The notes: generated by a model from the letters alone, not told the origin. A stretch of 64,000 bases of DNA from Microbacterium excoecariae (GCF_011326725.1 NZ_JAANCO010000001.1:1520623-1584622), one strand, 5' to 3'. Shown: positions 1 through 9,159, counted from the first letter of the stretch. Translations and numbers: made by a program.

Positions 1-846
1 GCGTACGCGGACGGTCACCGCACCATGCTCGCCGTCGCGACGAGCGCCTACAGCTCGTACTCGAGCGAGCGACAGTATCGCGAAGACTTCGCCCGGATCC
101 TCGGGCCCCGAGCCGACGGCGGCACGGAACTCGGTGCGGGCGCGGATCCGATGACGATCGACAAGGTGCGCCTGTTCTTCGACCACCCGGGATTCGTCGC
201 GCCGTTCGTCGAGGGCGTCACCTCGGCCGTGACAGGGTGGCTGGACGGCGGGTACGCGCCGTCGGAGATCCGGGTGCTGTTCTCGACCCACTCGATCCCG
301 ACGGGCGACGCGGAGCGCTCCGGGCCACGCGGGCGCGACTTCGGCGAGGGCGGCGCGTACGCGGCGCAGCACCGGGCGGTCGCCGAGTACGTCATGGGCG
401 AGGTGCGCCGCGCCGCGCCCGCGGCCGCGGATGTCGATTGGTCGCTCGTGTTCCAGTCGCGTTCGGGCCCGCCGTCGCAGCCCTGGCTGGAGCCCGACGT
501 GAACGACGCCATCGCCGCGCTCCCTGACGAGGGCGTGCGCGCGGTCGCCGTCGTGCCGCTCGGCTTCGTCAGCGACCACATGGAGGTGCTCTGGGACCTC
601 GACAACGAGGCGCGCCAGTCGGCCGCGGATGCGGGCCTGGCCTTCGCTCGGCCCGCGACCCCCGGCGTGCACCCCGCCTTCGTCGCGGGACTCGTCGACC
701 TCATCGAGGAGCGGATCCACGGCACGCCCGCGGCCGAGCGGCCGCACGTGACGGACCTCGGACCGTGGCACGACATCCCGCGTCCCGGCGAGTGCGAGAA
801 CGCCCGCCTCGGCTTCCGCCCCGCCGCCGCCGGCCTCGCGCCGTGA
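1..846 (+). CDS. hemH: Ferrochelatase, C-terminal part (gene cut by window start)
   Basis: Inserts ferrous iron into a porphyrin late in haem synthesis. In actinobacteria the substrate is normally coproporphyrin III (the CpfC route). The frame is open from base 1, so the true start lies outside; 281 residues remain. Visible family marks are the FSTHSIP segment, which carries the histidine of the family's metal site, QSRSGPPSQPW, and GFVSDHMEVLWD with the conserved glutamate. Only one cysteine is present, in the C-terminal GECEN stretch. The multi-cysteine [2Fe-2S] centre known from mycobacterial ferrochelatases is therefore not supported by this part. rpiB follows after 29 bases. Identification is firm. 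Confidence 0.95.
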   Translation, partial: AYADGHRTMLAVATSAYSSYSSERQYREDFARILGPRADGGTELGAGADPMTIDKVRLFFDHPGFVAPFVEGVTSAVTGWLDGGYAPSEIRVLFSTHSIPTGDAERSGPRGRDFGEGGAYAAQHRAVAEYVMGEVRRAAPAAADVDWSLVFQSRSGPPSQPWLEPDVNDAIAALPDEGVRAVAVVPLGFVSDHMEVLWDLDNEARQSAADAGLAFARPATPGVHPAFVAGLVDLIEERIHGTPAAERPHVTDLGPWHDIPRPGECENARLGFRPAAAGLAP

Positions 847-875
847 CCCGGCCGAGATAGGGAAGAATCGTCCTC

Positions 876-1373
876 ATGCGCATCCACATCGCGACCGATC
901 ACGCCGGCCTGGAGTTCTCGACGCAGCTGCAGCACCACCTCGCGGCGCGCGGCCACGTCGTCATCGATCACGGCCCCGACCACTTCGACCCGGTCGACGA
1001 CTACCCGGCCTTCTGCGTCCGCGCGGCGGCCGCGGTCGTCGCCGACCAGCGGGCGGGGCGCGCGGCGCTCGGCGTCGTGTTCGGTGGATCCGGTAACGGC
1101 GAGCAGATCGCGGCGAACAAGGTCGAGGGCGTGCGCGCGGCGCTCGTGTGGAACCTGTCGACCGCCGAGCTCGCGCGCGAGCACAACGACGCCAACGTGA
1201 TCTCGATCGGCGCCCGCCAGCACACCTTCGAGGAGGCGGCCCGGTTCATCGACCGCTTCATCGAGACGCCGTTCTCGGGGGAGGAGCGCCACGCGCGCCG
1301 CATCGCCCAGGTCGGCGCGTACGAGCGCGCGGGCGAGCTCGTCGACACCCCGGCGCCGCGCGAGCGGGCCTGA
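876..1373 (+). CDS. rpiB: Ribose-5-phosphate isomerase B
   Basis: Interconverts ribose-5-phosphate and ribulose-5-phosphate in the pentose phosphate pathway (cytosolic). The 165-aa protein begins MRIHIATDHAG and carries GGSGNGEQIAANKV. In this actinobacterial subgroup a glutamate in GNGEQ replaces the catalytic cysteine of the E. coli enzyme (known for M. tuberculosis RpiB). The C-terminus is about 15 residues longer than typical 150-aa RpiB proteins. The Nei-type glycosylase starts 3 bases after the stop, so the two are co-transcribed. No strong ribosome site precedes the ATG; an AAGAAT 7 bases upstream might be a weak -10 of a leaderless transcript, which is uncertain. Confidence 0.93.
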   Translation: MRIHIATDHAGLEFSTQLQHHLAARGHVVIDHGPDHFDPVDDYPAFCVRAAAAVVADQRAGRAALGVVFGGSGNGEQIAANKVEGVRAALVWNLSTAELAREHNDANVISIGARQHTFEEAARFIDRFIETPFSGEERHARRIAQVGAYERAGELVDTPAPRERA

Positions 1374-1376
1374 CGG

Positions 1377-2375
1377 ATGCCCGAGGGGCATTCGGTCCAC
1401 CGCATCGCGCGCCAGTTCGCCCGGAACTTCGTCGGGCGCCCCGTCGCCGTCTCGAGCCCGCAGGGGCGCTTCGCCGACGGCGCGGCCGCGCTCGACGGGC
1501 GGGAGATGACGGGCGCACGCGCCGTCGGGAAGCAGATGTTCCTCGAGTTTGCGGGCCAGGCGTGGCTTCGCGTGCACCTCGGGCTCTACGGTGCGTGGGA
1601 CTTCGCGGGGGAGATCCTCGTCGACCCCACGATCGCGTCGGCGAACGGGCGCATGGGCCAGACCAACCAGCGCGGGACCGACGCCGAGCGGATCCTGGAC
1701 GACGCGGGCGAGAACTCGCTCGCGTCGATCGGCGCGCCGCGGAAGGCGCGCGGCCACGTGCGGATGTCGGAACAGACGCGGGGCATCGCGGACGCGGGCG
1801 AGGCCGAGTGGCCGCCGCCCGTCGTGGGGCAGGTGCGCGCCCGCCTCCTCACCGACCTCACCTGCGCGGACCTGAGGGGGCCGACGGCGTGCGTCGTCGC
1901 GACGCCCGACGAGGTGCGCGAGGTCACGGACCGGCTCGGGCCGGATCCGCTCGTCGGGGACCCGGCGGAGAATGAGGAGCGGTTCGTCGCCGCCGTGCGC
2001 CGGCGCGGCGTGGCCATCGGGCAGCTCCTCATGGACCAGGCCGTCGTGAGCGGGATCGGCAATGTCTATCGCGCCGAGATGCTGTTTCGCGCGCGCCTCG
2101 ATCCTCACACCCCGGGCAAGCGGATCCCGGAGGAGCTCGTGCGTGAGCTCTGGCGCGACTGGACGCGCCTCCTTGCCATCGGCGTCGAGACCGGCCAGAT
2201 GATGACGATGGACGGCCTCTCGGACGCCGAGTGGCGCGCCGCGATGGCCTCGCGGGACGACCGCCACTGGGTGTACCACCGCGCGGGCCTGCCGTGCCGG
2301 GTTTGCGGGACGGAGATCGTCCTCGAGGAGATGCAGGCGCGCAAGCTGTACTGGTGCCCCACGTGCCAGCGGTGA
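1377..2375 (+). CDS. Fpg/Nei family DNA glycosylase (endonuclease VIII-like)
   Basis: Base-excision repair glycosylase/AP lyase for oxidised bases. The N-terminus MPEGHSVHR supplies the Pro2 nucleophile and Glu3, and MPEGHS (not MPELPE) points to the Nei rather than the Fpg branch. An H2TH region with GIGNVYRAEM lies at about residues 225-240. The C-terminal zinc finger has two CxxC pairs (CRVC and CPTC) at about 305-331. At 332 aa it is longer than the usual 260-290; extra sequence sits around residues 95-145 before the H2TH domain. The coupling to rpiB is seen in many actinobacteria. Exact substrate preference cannot be read from the sequence. Confidence 0.9.
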   Translation: MPEGHSVHRIARQFARNFVGRPVAVSSPQGRFADGAAALDGREMTGARAVGKQMFLEFAGQAWLRVHLGLYGAWDFAGEILVDPTIASANGRMGQTNQRGTDAERILDDAGENSLASIGAPRKARGHVRMSEQTRGIADAGEAEWPPPVVGQVRARLLTDLTCADLRGPTACVVATPDEVREVTDRLGPDPLVGDPAENEERFVAAVRRRGVAIGQLLMDQAVVSGIGNVYRAEMLFRARLDPHTPGKRIPEELVRELWRDWTRLLAIGVETGQMMTMDGLSDAEWRAAMASRDDRHWVYHRAGLPCRVCGTEIVLEEMQARKLYWCPTCQR

Positions 2376-2388
2376 GGGGAGAACGACC

Positions 2389-3897
2389 ATGATCGGCGAG
2401 CACATCGACGTCGTCGCGAACGTGCGCGTTGCGGGCGAGGGGCGCGCGCTGCTCGCGCACCCCGACGTCGAGCGCGACGGGGTGTTTGACGTGTGGCTCG
2501 CCGCGGGCGCGATCGCGGACATCGCCCCGGCGGGCGCGCTCCCGCGTCGGGGGCGGGTCCTCGACGCGGGGGGCGGCTGGCTCGTGCCGGGCCTCTGGGA
2601 CCACCACACCCATTTCCTGCAGTGGTCGCTCGCGACGACGCGCCCCTCGGTTCAGCACGCCGCCTCGCCCGAGGAGGCCGCGCGGTTCGCCGCGGGCATC
2701 GCGCCGGGCGCGGACGGGCGGCGCGTGCTCACCCACTGGCGCGACGGCCTCTGGGCGGCGGCGCCGACGCGTGCGGTTCTCGACGCGGCCACCGGCGACG
2801 TCCCGACCTACCTCCTCAGCTCCGACGTGCACGCCGTGTGGCTGAATTCCGCGGCGTTCCGGCGTGAGCGCCTGGAGCCCACGCACGACGGCCTCGTGCG
2901 GGAGGCGGCGGCCTTCGCGCTGATCGACGACCTCGACGACGTCGCGGGCTCCGTGGCCGACGCGGCCCACGACCGGGCCGCGCGCGCCGCGGCCGCGCGC
3001 GGCGTCGTGGGGATCTGGGACCTCGAGTTCGGCGAGAACCACGGCCCGTGGCGCCGCCGCGCCGACGCGGGGTGGGACGCCCTACGCGTATTCTCGAACG
3101 TGTACCCCGACGACCTGGAGCGGGCCATCGCGGAGGGCCTGGCGACGGGGGATCCGCTCGGGGCGAACCCGCTCGTGCGGATGGGCATGCTGAAGGTGTT
3201 CGGGGACGGGGCGCTCGGTAGCCGCACGGCGGCGACGACGGTCGACTACGACGGCCACGCGGGCCATCGGGGTGCCCTGGGCACGGATCCCGAGCGCATG
3301 GTCGAGCTGGTCGCGCGCGCGGCGACGGCCGGCATCGCCACGACGATTCACGCGATCGGGGACGCGGCAAACGCCGCTGCGCTCGACGCTTTCGCCCGCG
3401 CGGGCCTTTCCGGGCGCATCGAGCACGCCCAGCTCGTGGCGGCGCCCGACGTGCCGCGCTTTTCCCGCCTCGGCGTCGACGCGAGCGTCCAGCCGCAGCA
3501 CCTCGTGGACGATCGCGACCTCACGGACGCGTACTGGTCGTGCCAGCACGCGACGCCCTACCCGCTCGCCACGCTGGCGGCCCGCGACGCCAATCTCCTC
3601 TTCGGGTCCGACGCGCCCGTGTCCCCGCTCGACCCCTGGGCCCAGATGGCCGCGGCGGTGTTCCGGACGGACGACGAGCGCGCGCCGTGGCGCCCGGAGC
3701 AGGCGCTGGACATCCGCACGGCGCTCGCCGCGTCGACGGCGGGCGGATCCGCGGATCCGCAGGTGATCCTCCCCGGACACGCGGCCGATCTCGCCGTCGT
3801 GTCGGCGGATCCGCTCCGCTGCCGGGACGCCGCGTCGTTGCGGTCGATGCCCGTGCAGGCGACGCTCCTGGGAGGCCGGGTCACGCACGCGGCGTGA
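2389..3897 (+). CDS. Amidohydrolase 3 family protein (YtcJ-like)
   Basis: Metal-dependent hydrolase of the YtcJ/amidohydrolase-3 group, substrate unknown. Seen: the GLWDHHTHFLQW metal-binding segment near residue 65, KVFGDGALGSRTA at about 270, TIHAIGDAAN at about 320, and LLFGSDAPVSPLDP at about 400, in the order typical of the family. Length 502 aa is normal. A GGGGAGAA ribosome site precedes the ATG, 13 bases after the nei stop, so it may ride on the rpiB-nei transcript. Its last 17 bases overlap the 3' end of the opposing cupin gene. Family assignment is secure; the reaction is not. Confidence 0.88.
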   Translation: MIGEHIDVVANVRVAGEGRALLAHPDVERDGVFDVWLAAGAIADIAPAGALPRRGRVLDAGGGWLVPGLWDHHTHFLQWSLATTRPSVQHAASPEEAARFAAGIAPGADGRRVLTHWRDGLWAAAPTRAVLDAATGDVPTYLLSSDVHAVWLNSAAFRRERLEPTHDGLVREAAAFALIDDLDDVAGSVADAAHDRAARAAAARGVVGIWDLEFGENHGPWRRRADAGWDALRVFSNVYPDDLERAIAEGLATGDPLGANPLVRMGMLKVFGDGALGSRTAATTVDYDGHAGHRGALGTDPERMVELVARAATAGIATTIHAIGDAANAAALDAFARAGLSGRIEHAQLVAAPDVPRFSRLGVDASVQPQHLVDDRDLTDAYWSCQHATPYPLATLAARDANLLFGSDAPVSPLDPWAQMAAAVFRTDDERAPWRPEQALDIRTALAASTAGGSADPQVILPGHAADLAVVSADPLRCRDAASLRSMPVQATLLGGRVTHAA

Positions 3898-4633
3898 CGG
3901 GACCCTCCGCGACGTCGAACGTTGTGAGGTGCCCGCACATCCCGAGCCGCGTCGCGCCGGCGGACGGGCGTGGCCGGTGGACGCCGCCGTGCGCGAGGTG
4001 CGCCGCGTCGCCCGCGGCGAGGCGCGTCGCGACCTCGACGCTGGCGCGCGCCTGCGCGAGCGGGCCCCGCTCGATCAGCCCGCGCCACCCCGGCGCCCGG
4101 CCCGCGACGAGGCGGGCGGCGCGGTCGAAGAACGCCGTCAGCGGCGCGTCGTCCCCCGCCTCGGCGGCCTCCTTCAGCTCGAGGAATCCCGCGACGGCGA
4201 GATCACGGCGCGCGCGGGCGAGCGCGCGCGGATCCGACCCGGGTCGGTCGATCGCGGCCGCCTCGGCGTACGCGGTCTCGCTCGCGAGGTGGGCGTCGGG
4301 GAACGTCAGGACGGCGTCGCCGGCCTCGGGCAGCCCCGCGTTCGACATGAGTACGACGGCCGTGAGCGCGCCGTGGTTGACGGCGCGGTGGATCGTGCCG
4401 GGCGTGAACCAGACGACGGATCCGGCGGCGAGCGGCGTTTCCCGGAAGCCGGACCGGTCGAGGGTCTGCAGCGCGCCGCGCCCGCCCGTGACGATGTACG
4501 CCTCTGTCGAGACGAGGTGCATGTGGGGGCTTCCGCCGGCCAGGCCGTCTCCCGCGGCGTCGTCGTAGGCCTCGAGCAGGCTAAGCGAGGTGCCCCCGGG
4601 GAAGGAGGACGGATGCGTGTCGTCGTCGGCCAC
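3881..4633 (-). CDS. Cupin domain protein
   Basis: Single cupin barrel in the N-terminal half. The segment GSPHMHLVSTEAYIVTGG (about residues 33-50) gives the His/Glu metal-binding pattern of cupin motif 1, and VVWFTPGTIHRAV gives the motif 2 histidine. The C-terminal half is helical and of unknown function. 250 aa; GTG start at 4633. A CAGACT box lies six bases before the GTG, so the message may be leaderless. The 3' end overlaps the convergent amidohydrolase by 17 bases. Sugar isomerase-like or sensory roles are both possible; I cannot choose. Confidence 0.8.
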   Translation of the reverse strand: MADDDTHPSSFPGGTSLSLLEAYDDAAGDGLAGGSPHMHLVSTEAYIVTGGRGALQTLDRSGFRETPLAAGSVVWFTPGTIHRAVNHGALTAVVLMSNAGLPEAGDAVLTFPDAHLASETAYAEAAAIDRPGSDPRALARARRDLAVAGFLELKEAAEAGDDAPLTAFFDRAARLVAGRAPGWRGLIERGPLAQARASVEVATRLAAGDAAHLAHGGVHRPRPSAGATRLGMCGHLTTFDVAEGPVTPRA

Positions 4634-4668
4634 GCGACCAGTCTGGCACCGCCGCCGCCGCAGACGCC

Positions 4669-4700
4669 AGCGCGCCCCGCCGGAGTCGGCGGGGCGCGCT
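4669..4700 (-). terminator. Hairpin terminator after dps
   Basis: Perfect 14-bp GC-rich inverted repeat with a 4-base loop, 15 bases beyond the dps stop. No long T tract follows, which is common in high-GC actinobacteria. It could also end transcription coming from the other side. Confidence 0.75.
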
Positions 4701-4714
4701 GTGGGCCGTGCGTC

Positions 4715-5197
4715 TTACTCGGCGACGTGGGCCACGAGGAACCAGCGGTCCTTCTCGAGGCCGGCCTTGATGCCGATCGCGACGTCCTGGCTCGTGAGGT
4801 CGATCTCGTCGAGGCCGTCGATCGCCGCGTCGAGGTTCGCGATCACGGCGTCGATGTCGCCGACGATGCCGGCGATCACGGCGTCCGACTGCGCGAAGCC
4901 CGCGGGGGCGCCCGTGGCGGGAACGGTGTCGGCGATCTTCTCGAGTCGCGCGTCGATCGGGAGGCCGAGGGCGACGATTCGCTCGGCGGCCTCGTCGGCC
5001 CAGCCGCCGACGTGCTCGACGAGCGTGTCGAGGAACTCGTGCACGCCGATGAAGTTCGCGCCGCGCACGTGCCAGTGCGCCTGCTTGCCGTTGACGGTGA
5101 GGGCCTGGAGGCCCAGGACGACGGGGGAGAGGAACTGGCTCGCGGCGGCGGCCACGGTCGGGTCGGCTGCGGTCGTGGCAATGGTCTTGTTGCTCAT
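4715..5197 (-). CDS. dps: DNA-protecting ferritin-like protein Dps
   Basis: Forms a dodecameric cage that oxidises and stores iron and protects DNA during stress. The 160-aa protein contains AHWHVRGANFIGVHEFLD with the His and downstream Asp of the inter-subunit ferroxidase site, then HVGGWADEAAERIVALG. I chose the ATG at 5197 rather than the longer frame from 5284 because an AGAAGGGGA ribosome site lies directly upstream and the protein then has the usual Dps length. A promoter and an 8-bp GC hairpin (5221-5240) lie in the upstream region, and a possible iron-regulator box lies further upstream. Confidence 0.93.
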   Translation of the reverse strand: MSNKTIATTAADPTVAAAASQFLSPVVLGLQALTVNGKQAHWHVRGANFIGVHEFLDTLVEHVGGWADEAAERIVALGLPIDARLEKIADTVPATGAPAGFAQSDAVIAGIVGDIDAVIANLDAAIDGLDEIDLTSQDVAIGIKAGLEKDRWFLVAHVAE

Positions 5198-5252
5198 GCG
5201 AATCCCCTTCTCATCTGAGTGGCGGGAGGGTGCTCCCGCCGTGATGACAACA

Positions 5253-5280
5253 ACGCTACTCGGATCCGCATTCCGCGCAA
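5253..5280 (-). promoter_or_regulatory. dps promoter
   Basis: On the minus strand, TTGCGC (5280-5275) and TAGCGT (5258-5253) are separated by 16 bases, a reasonable sigma-70-type promoter. Transcription would start near 5246, giving a leader of about 50 bases that contains the GGCGGGAG...CTCCCGCC hairpin just upstream of the ribosome site. Confidence 0.6.
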
Positions 5281-5318
5281 GCAAGGGAAGCCTGGGCTGA
5301 AATGATGCGTGACCTGGG

Positions 5319-5337
5319 AAATGTGAGCCTTGCCTAA
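5319..5337 (-). promoter_or_regulatory. Possible DtxR/IdeR-type iron box upstream of dps
   Basis: The minus-strand 19-mer beginning TTAGGCAAGGCT matches the DtxR/IdeR consensus (TTAGGTTAGSCTAACCTAA) at 13 of 19 positions by eye, with the left half much better than the right. It covers the luxR-type gene's stop codon and lies about 75-90 bases upstream of the predicted dps transcription start. That position would suit activation rather than repression. Tentative. Confidence 0.35.
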
Positions 5338-8177
5338 GTGTGGTCGCTCGGGTGTGCCTCGAGCGTGGGCAGGCGCCGGGCGGCGTCCGTGCGATTCGTG
5401 GCCCCGAGCTTCCGGAGGACGGCGGACACGTGCACGCTCACGGTCTTCTGGCTGATGAACAGGCGCGCCGCGATATCGCGATTGCCCAGGCCCTCGGCGA
5501 CGAGCTCGAGCACCTGCCGCTCCCGCGCGGTCAGCTCCCCGTGGGCGGCACGAGGGCCGAACCCGGCCTCGCGCGTGAGCTCGCGCGCCTGTCGCGCCAC
5601 GAGCCGCACGCCGCGTGCATCGGCGAGCGCGATCGCATGTGCGAGCTCCGCGCGAGCCCCCTCGCGGTCCTCGCGGGCGAGGAGCGCGGCGCCGAGACGC
5701 ACCCGGGCGTGGGGTGCCACGGCCGCGGTCAGGTGCGGGTCGTCGGCCACCTCGATCGCGGCGCGCCACCCCTCGGCGGTGCCGGCGAGTTCGGCCTCGA
5801 TGACCGTGCGCCACGCGGGCGCGGACGGCCACCACGCCACCGCATCGAGACGCCGGCGAAGCCGCCGCGATTCTGAGGCGGGGTCGATCTCGCGGGACGT
5901 CGCCGCGGCCTGGACGATCGCGCGCGCCACCGTCCAGGCGAGCGGAAACACGTGCGAGGCGTCAAACGATTCGTCGTCACGGGCGAAGAACGGTGCGACG
6001 GCCCGCCACGCATCGTCGCCGCGTCCCCGCGCGAGGTTCAGGTCGGCGCGCACGCGCGCGACCTCGAGCCGGGACTGCTGGTCGATCGCCTCGAGCGCGC
6101 GAAACGTGCGCGCTTCCGCGATGAGAGTGTCTTCCGCGGCGTCCAGCTCGTCGCGCCAGGTCTCCATCGACGCCCGGGCGCGGGCGAGATAGGAGCGATG
6201 CATGGCGGAGGGATCCAGGGTGAGGGCGCGCTCGATCTCGCGCGTGGCCTCCTCCCAGCGCCCGAGGGCGATCAGCGGATCCGCGGCGTTGCTCGCCAGA
6301 ATGCCGCCGAACGATCGTGCCATGCCGCGCTCGCGTGCGACCGCCATCCCGCGACGCGCGAGTTCGAGCGCCTCGTCGTGATCGCCCGTGCGTTCGGCAA
6401 GATCCGAGGCGTTGACCGCGTAGCGGATCGTCGCGCGGGAGTCGTCACCCGCGAGGGCGTGCGCGCGAGCCATGCCCGCAAAGGCCTCGTCGATCCGCCC
6501 GAGCGCACCCGCGGATCGGGCCGCGATGTTGACGGCGATGGATTCGCGCAACGGATCAGCGAGGTCGTGCGCCGTGTCGGCCGCGGCGCGGGCTGTGCGC
6601 TCGGCCTCCGCGAGATCGCCGTAGAGCATGAGGCGGCCCGCGAGCGACGTCATCGCCTGGACCCGCAGGGAGAGCGCGGGCGGGTCATCGGGAAGCGCGT
6701 CGAGCACGGCGATGCAGGCGCGATAGCACGCCATGGACTCGGGTCGCGCCAGCATGGTCAGGCTCCCCCCGCGCGCGGAGAGGGCGCGCGCTTCGTCGAG
6801 CGTGCCTGGGGCGATGCGTGCCGACGCCTCGTCGATCAGGCGCAGGGATCGGCTTTCCTCGCCCGCGTCGCGCAGGTGCTCCGCGGTCTCGCAGGCGAGC
6901 TCCGCGTGTCCGACGCCAGCGACTCCGTCGGGATCCTCGACGCGATCCCAGAGGCTCAGGGCGCGCTCGCCGTAGTCCGCTGCCGAAGCGATGGCGCGCT
7001 GTTCCCGCGCCGCGCGCATCGCGCGCAGCCACGCGGCGAAGGCACGGCCGAGGTCGCGTGCGCCCTCGCGGTGCGCCGCGAGCGTGGCGTCGTCGCCGGG
7101 CGTCCGGGCGAGCTCATCGGCGAACCGCGCGTGCAGGCGCTGCAGCTCGCCGGGCATGACGTCGCCGAGAACGGCCTCGCGCACGAGGGCGTGCCGAAAG
7201 ACCCACTCGCCGCCCTCGAGGGTCACGAAGCGCTCCCGCATCATCTCGCGCAGCGCGCCGTCGAGGTCGTCGCCGCGCAGGTCGTCGCCGTCGAGGACGG
7301 CCGTGAGGAGCGCGTGCTCGACTCTGGCACCACCGACCGCGAGCGCGCGAGCGGCGCGCTGAGCGGTCTCGGAAAGTCGTTCGTAGCGCACGAGGAGAAG
7401 GTCACGCAGGTCGTCGGGAAGGTCGTCCTCGGGTAATCCCGCGAGCTCCTCGACGTAGAAGGGCACGCCGTCGCTCCGGGCCGCCAGTCGGGCGACCTCC
7501 GTGGCGCCCGGCGCGCGACCCGTGATCGAGGCGACCATGCGACGCACTCCACTCGCCGTGAGTCGCGTGAGCGCCACCCGCGTGACACCGCGGTCGCGCG
7601 CGAGCTCGCGCAGGAACGACCGGGTCGGGTCCATCCGGCCGACGTCCTCCGGGCGCGCGGTCATGACGAGCGCGATCGGACCGGCCGGGGGAACGCGCAC
7701 GAAGGCGCGCAGAGCGCCGAGCGTGGCCGGGTCCGCCCAGTGCACGTCTTCGATGACCAGGACCAGCGGATCCGTTCCCGCCGCGTCTTCCATCAGAAGC
7801 GCCAGCGCCTCGTGGAGCGCGCCGGCGGACGTGTCGGACGCCGGTCCGGCGCCCAGGGACGGAAACAGGGCGCGCAGCGCATGGATCCCGCCCCCGACTG
7901 CGGCCTCTACCCCCGCGGGGCCGCGCTCCGCGATGGAGGGGCGTAAGGCGCCGATGAGGGGTGCGTACGGCTCGCCGCCCTCCACGCAGCGTCCCTCCAG
8001 GATGCGGCGCCCGTCGAGCCGCGACAGCGCTTCCGCGACGAGCCGGGTCTTCCCGATACCGGCCTCGCCCTCGACGAGGAGGGTCCGAAAGGCGCCCTCC
8101 GCGGCGGTGTCGAGGGCGCGAGAGACGGCTCGCAAGGGTTCGTCGCGACCGACGAGAAGAGAACGCGAAAAGCTCAC
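5334..8177 (-). CDS. LuxR-family regulator with AAA ATPase domain (LAL/MalT-like)
   Basis: Large ATP-dependent transcription activator, 947 aa. Seen: GRDEPL near the N-terminus, Walker A GEAGIGKT at residues 37-44, a Walker B-like [12 protein letters not shown] near residue 140, a long middle of alpha-helical TPR-like repeats, and a C-terminal LuxR helix-turn-helix ([16 protein letters not shown], then [18 protein letters not shown]). GTG start at 8177, which overlaps the stop of the 58-aa gene upstream by 4 bases, so translation is probably coupled. The effector is unknown. It neighbours dps, but no functional link can be shown from sequence. Confidence 0.92.
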   Translation of the reverse strand: MSFSRSLLVGRDEPLRAVSRALDTAAEGAFRTLLVEGEAGIGKTRLVAEALSRLDGRRILEGRCVEGGEPYAPLIGALRPSIAERGPAGVEAAVGGGIHALRALFPSLGAGPASDTSAGALHEALALLMEDAAGTDPLVLVIEDVHWADPATLGALRAFVRVPPAGPIALVMTARPEDVGRMDPTRSFLRELARDRGVTRVALTRLTASGVRRMVASITGRAPGATEVARLAARSDGVPFYVEELAGLPEDDLPDDLRDLLLVRYERLSETAQRAARALAVGGARVEHALLTAVLDGDDLRGDDLDGALREMMRERFVTLEGGEWVFRHALVREAVLGDVMPGELQRLHARFADELARTPGDDATLAAHREGARDLGRAFAAWLRAMRAAREQRAIASAADYGERALSLWDRVEDPDGVAGVGHAELACETAEHLRDAGEESRSLRLIDEASARIAPGTLDEARALSARGGSLTMLARPESMACYRACIAVLDALPDDPPALSLRVQAMTSLAGRLMLYGDLAEAERTARAAADTAHDLADPLRESIAVNIAARSAGALGRIDEAFAGMARAHALAGDDSRATIRYAVNASDLAERTGDHDEALELARRGMAVARERGMARSFGGILASNAADPLIALGRWEEATREIERALTLDPSAMHRSYLARARASMETWRDELDAAEDTLIAEARTFRALEAIDQQSRLEVARVRADLNLARGRGDDAWRAVAPFFARDDESFDASHVFPLAWTVARAIVQAAATSREIDPASESRRLRRRLDAVAWWPSAPAWRTVIEAELAGTAEGWRAAIEVADDPHLTAAVAPHARVRLGAALLAREDREGARAELAHAIALADARGVRLVARQARELTREAGFGPRAAHGELTARERQVLELVAEGLGNRDIAARLFISQKTVSVHVSAVLRKLGATNRTDAARRLPTLEAHPSDHT

Positions 8178-8350
8178 GACACGATTGTCTCAGCGCGGCG
8201 CCGCGGTAATGAGGAGCGGCCGAAGCGCCAGCGGGTGCGCGATCGCGGCTGTGGATGGCCCGCGCGACGATGCTCGTGCGCGAGGCGGCGCTCGGCGGCG
8301 TGTACGTCCTCGCGATAGCGCGTGAGGGCGGAAAGCGGGTCGGTGTGCAT
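8174..8350 (-). CDS. 58-aa protein of unknown function, coupled to the LuxR-type regulator
   Basis: Not a recognised family. It begins [20 protein letters not shown] and ends in an arginine-rich, basic tail. The evidence for a real gene is context: an exact AGGAGG (8360-8355) lies 4 bases before the ATG, no other gene occupies the stretch, and its TGA overlaps the GTG of the LuxR-type regulator (GTGA, 8177-8174). A short helical, charged N-terminal half followed by a basic tail is all that can be described. It could be a small partner protein or mainly a translation-coupling leader. Confidence 0.6.
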   Translation of the reverse strand: MHTDPLSALTRYREDVHAAERRLAHEHRRAGHPQPRSRTRWRFGRSSLPRRRAETIVS

Positions 8351-8463
8351 GGGGCCTCCTGGGTGTCGAGACCTCAGGCTTCCCGGTGAGGCGGGTTACC
8401 CGGATCGGGAGAAGTCCCTATTTCCGCGGCATCCCGGCGCCTGAGACGCGACGTCCCGGTGGC

Positions 8464-8469
8464 TAAGCT
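8464..8469 (+). promoter_or_regulatory. -10 element of a leaderless transcript (carbonic anhydrase-like gene)
   Basis: TAAGCT lies 7 bases before the ATG at 8477 and there is no ribosome-binding site between them, so the transcript would start at or next to the start codon. Confidence 0.5.
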
Positions 8470-8476
8470 TCGGCGC

Positions 8477-9007
8477 ATGACGATCTCTTCGAGCGCGACC
8501 ATTCGCGCGCTGGGCGGCGCGCGCCCCGAGATTGCGGACACGGCGTTCGTCGCCGAGGGGGCGCGCCTCGTCGGCGACGTCGCGATCGCGGACCGCGCGA
8601 GCGTGTGGATGAATGCGGTGCTCCGCGGCGACGTGGCAACGATCCGCATCGGTGCGCGCAGCAACGTGCAGGACAACGTGACGATTCATACCGACGCCGC
8701 GCATCCCGCGGTCGTGGGGAGCGGCGTCTCGATCGGCCACGGCGCGGTCGTGCACGGGTGCACGATCGGGGACGGCACGCTCGTCGGCATGGGCGCCGTG
8801 GTTCTGTCCGGCGCCGTCGTAGGCGAGGAGTGCCTCGTCGCGGCCGGCGCGGTCGTGCTCGAGGGCGCCGAGATCCCCGCTCGCTCGCTCGTGGCGGGCG
8901 TCCCGGCGCGCGTGCGCCGTCCGCTGACCGCGGAGGAGATCGCGGGGCTCCGCGCGAATGCGGAGCGGTACCTCGCGCACGCCGAGCGGCACGCCGACAG
9001 CCTCTGA
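8477..9007 (+). CDS. Gamma-class carbonic anhydrase family protein
   Basis: Left-handed beta-helix (hexapeptide repeat) protein of the gamma-carbonic anhydrase/YrdA/PaaY group, 176 aa. Visible marks: RGDVATIRIGARSNVQDN, with the Arg, Asp and Asn-Gln pattern of the active-site turn, then TIHTDA and SIGHGAVVHGCTIGDG supplying the zinc histidines. I used the ATG at 8477 because an apparent -10 box lies 7 bases upstream; the in-frame GTG at 8459 would lie before that box. A true carbonic anhydrase activity is likely but not certain, since several YrdA-like members are inactive or act elsewhere. Confidence 0.88.
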   Translation: MTISSSATIRALGGARPEIADTAFVAEGARLVGDVAIADRASVWMNAVLRGDVATIRIGARSNVQDNVTIHTDAAHPAVVGSGVSIGHGAVVHGCTIGDGTLVGMGAVVLSGAVVGEECLVAAGAVVLEGAEIPARSLVAGVPARVRRPLTAEEIAGLRANAERYLAHAERHADSL

Positions 9008-9053
9008 CGCGCCCGGGTGTCGGCCCGGGGCGGGAGCACCCCGCGGGATCCGC

Positions 9054-9059
9054 TAGAGT
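9054..9059 (+). promoter_or_regulatory. -10 element of the tRNA-Gly promoter
   Basis: TAGAGT lies 27 bases before the mature tRNA 5' end. No good -35 hexamer is visible 16-18 bases upstream. Confidence 0.45.
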
Positions 9060-9086
9060 GGATCGGGTCGCCTGCGGGCGATCGCG

Positions 9087-9159
9087 GGGATGTAGCTCAA
9101 TGGTAGAGCCCCAGTCTTCCAAACTGGTCACGCGGGTTCGATTCCCGTCATCCCCTCCA
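9087..9159 (+). tRNA. tRNA-Gly (anticodon TCC)
   Basis: Cloverleaf drawn by hand: acceptor stem GGGGATG pairs with CATCCCC, D arm GCTC/GAGC, anticodon loop CTTCCAA giving anticodon TCC, T arm with TTCGATT loop, discriminator T and encoded CCA at 9157-9159. It decodes GGA/GGG glycine codons. Confidence 0.95.

Noticed and set aside
48..2609. 853-codon open frame on the minus strand
   Set aside because: It lies antisense to hemH, rpiB and nei, its protein is Arg/Ala/Pro-rich low complexity with no domain, and it arises from high GC at third codon positions.
9011..9029. Terminator after the carbonic anhydrase-like gene
   Set aside because: Only a 6-bp CCCGGG repeat, common by chance at this GC content.
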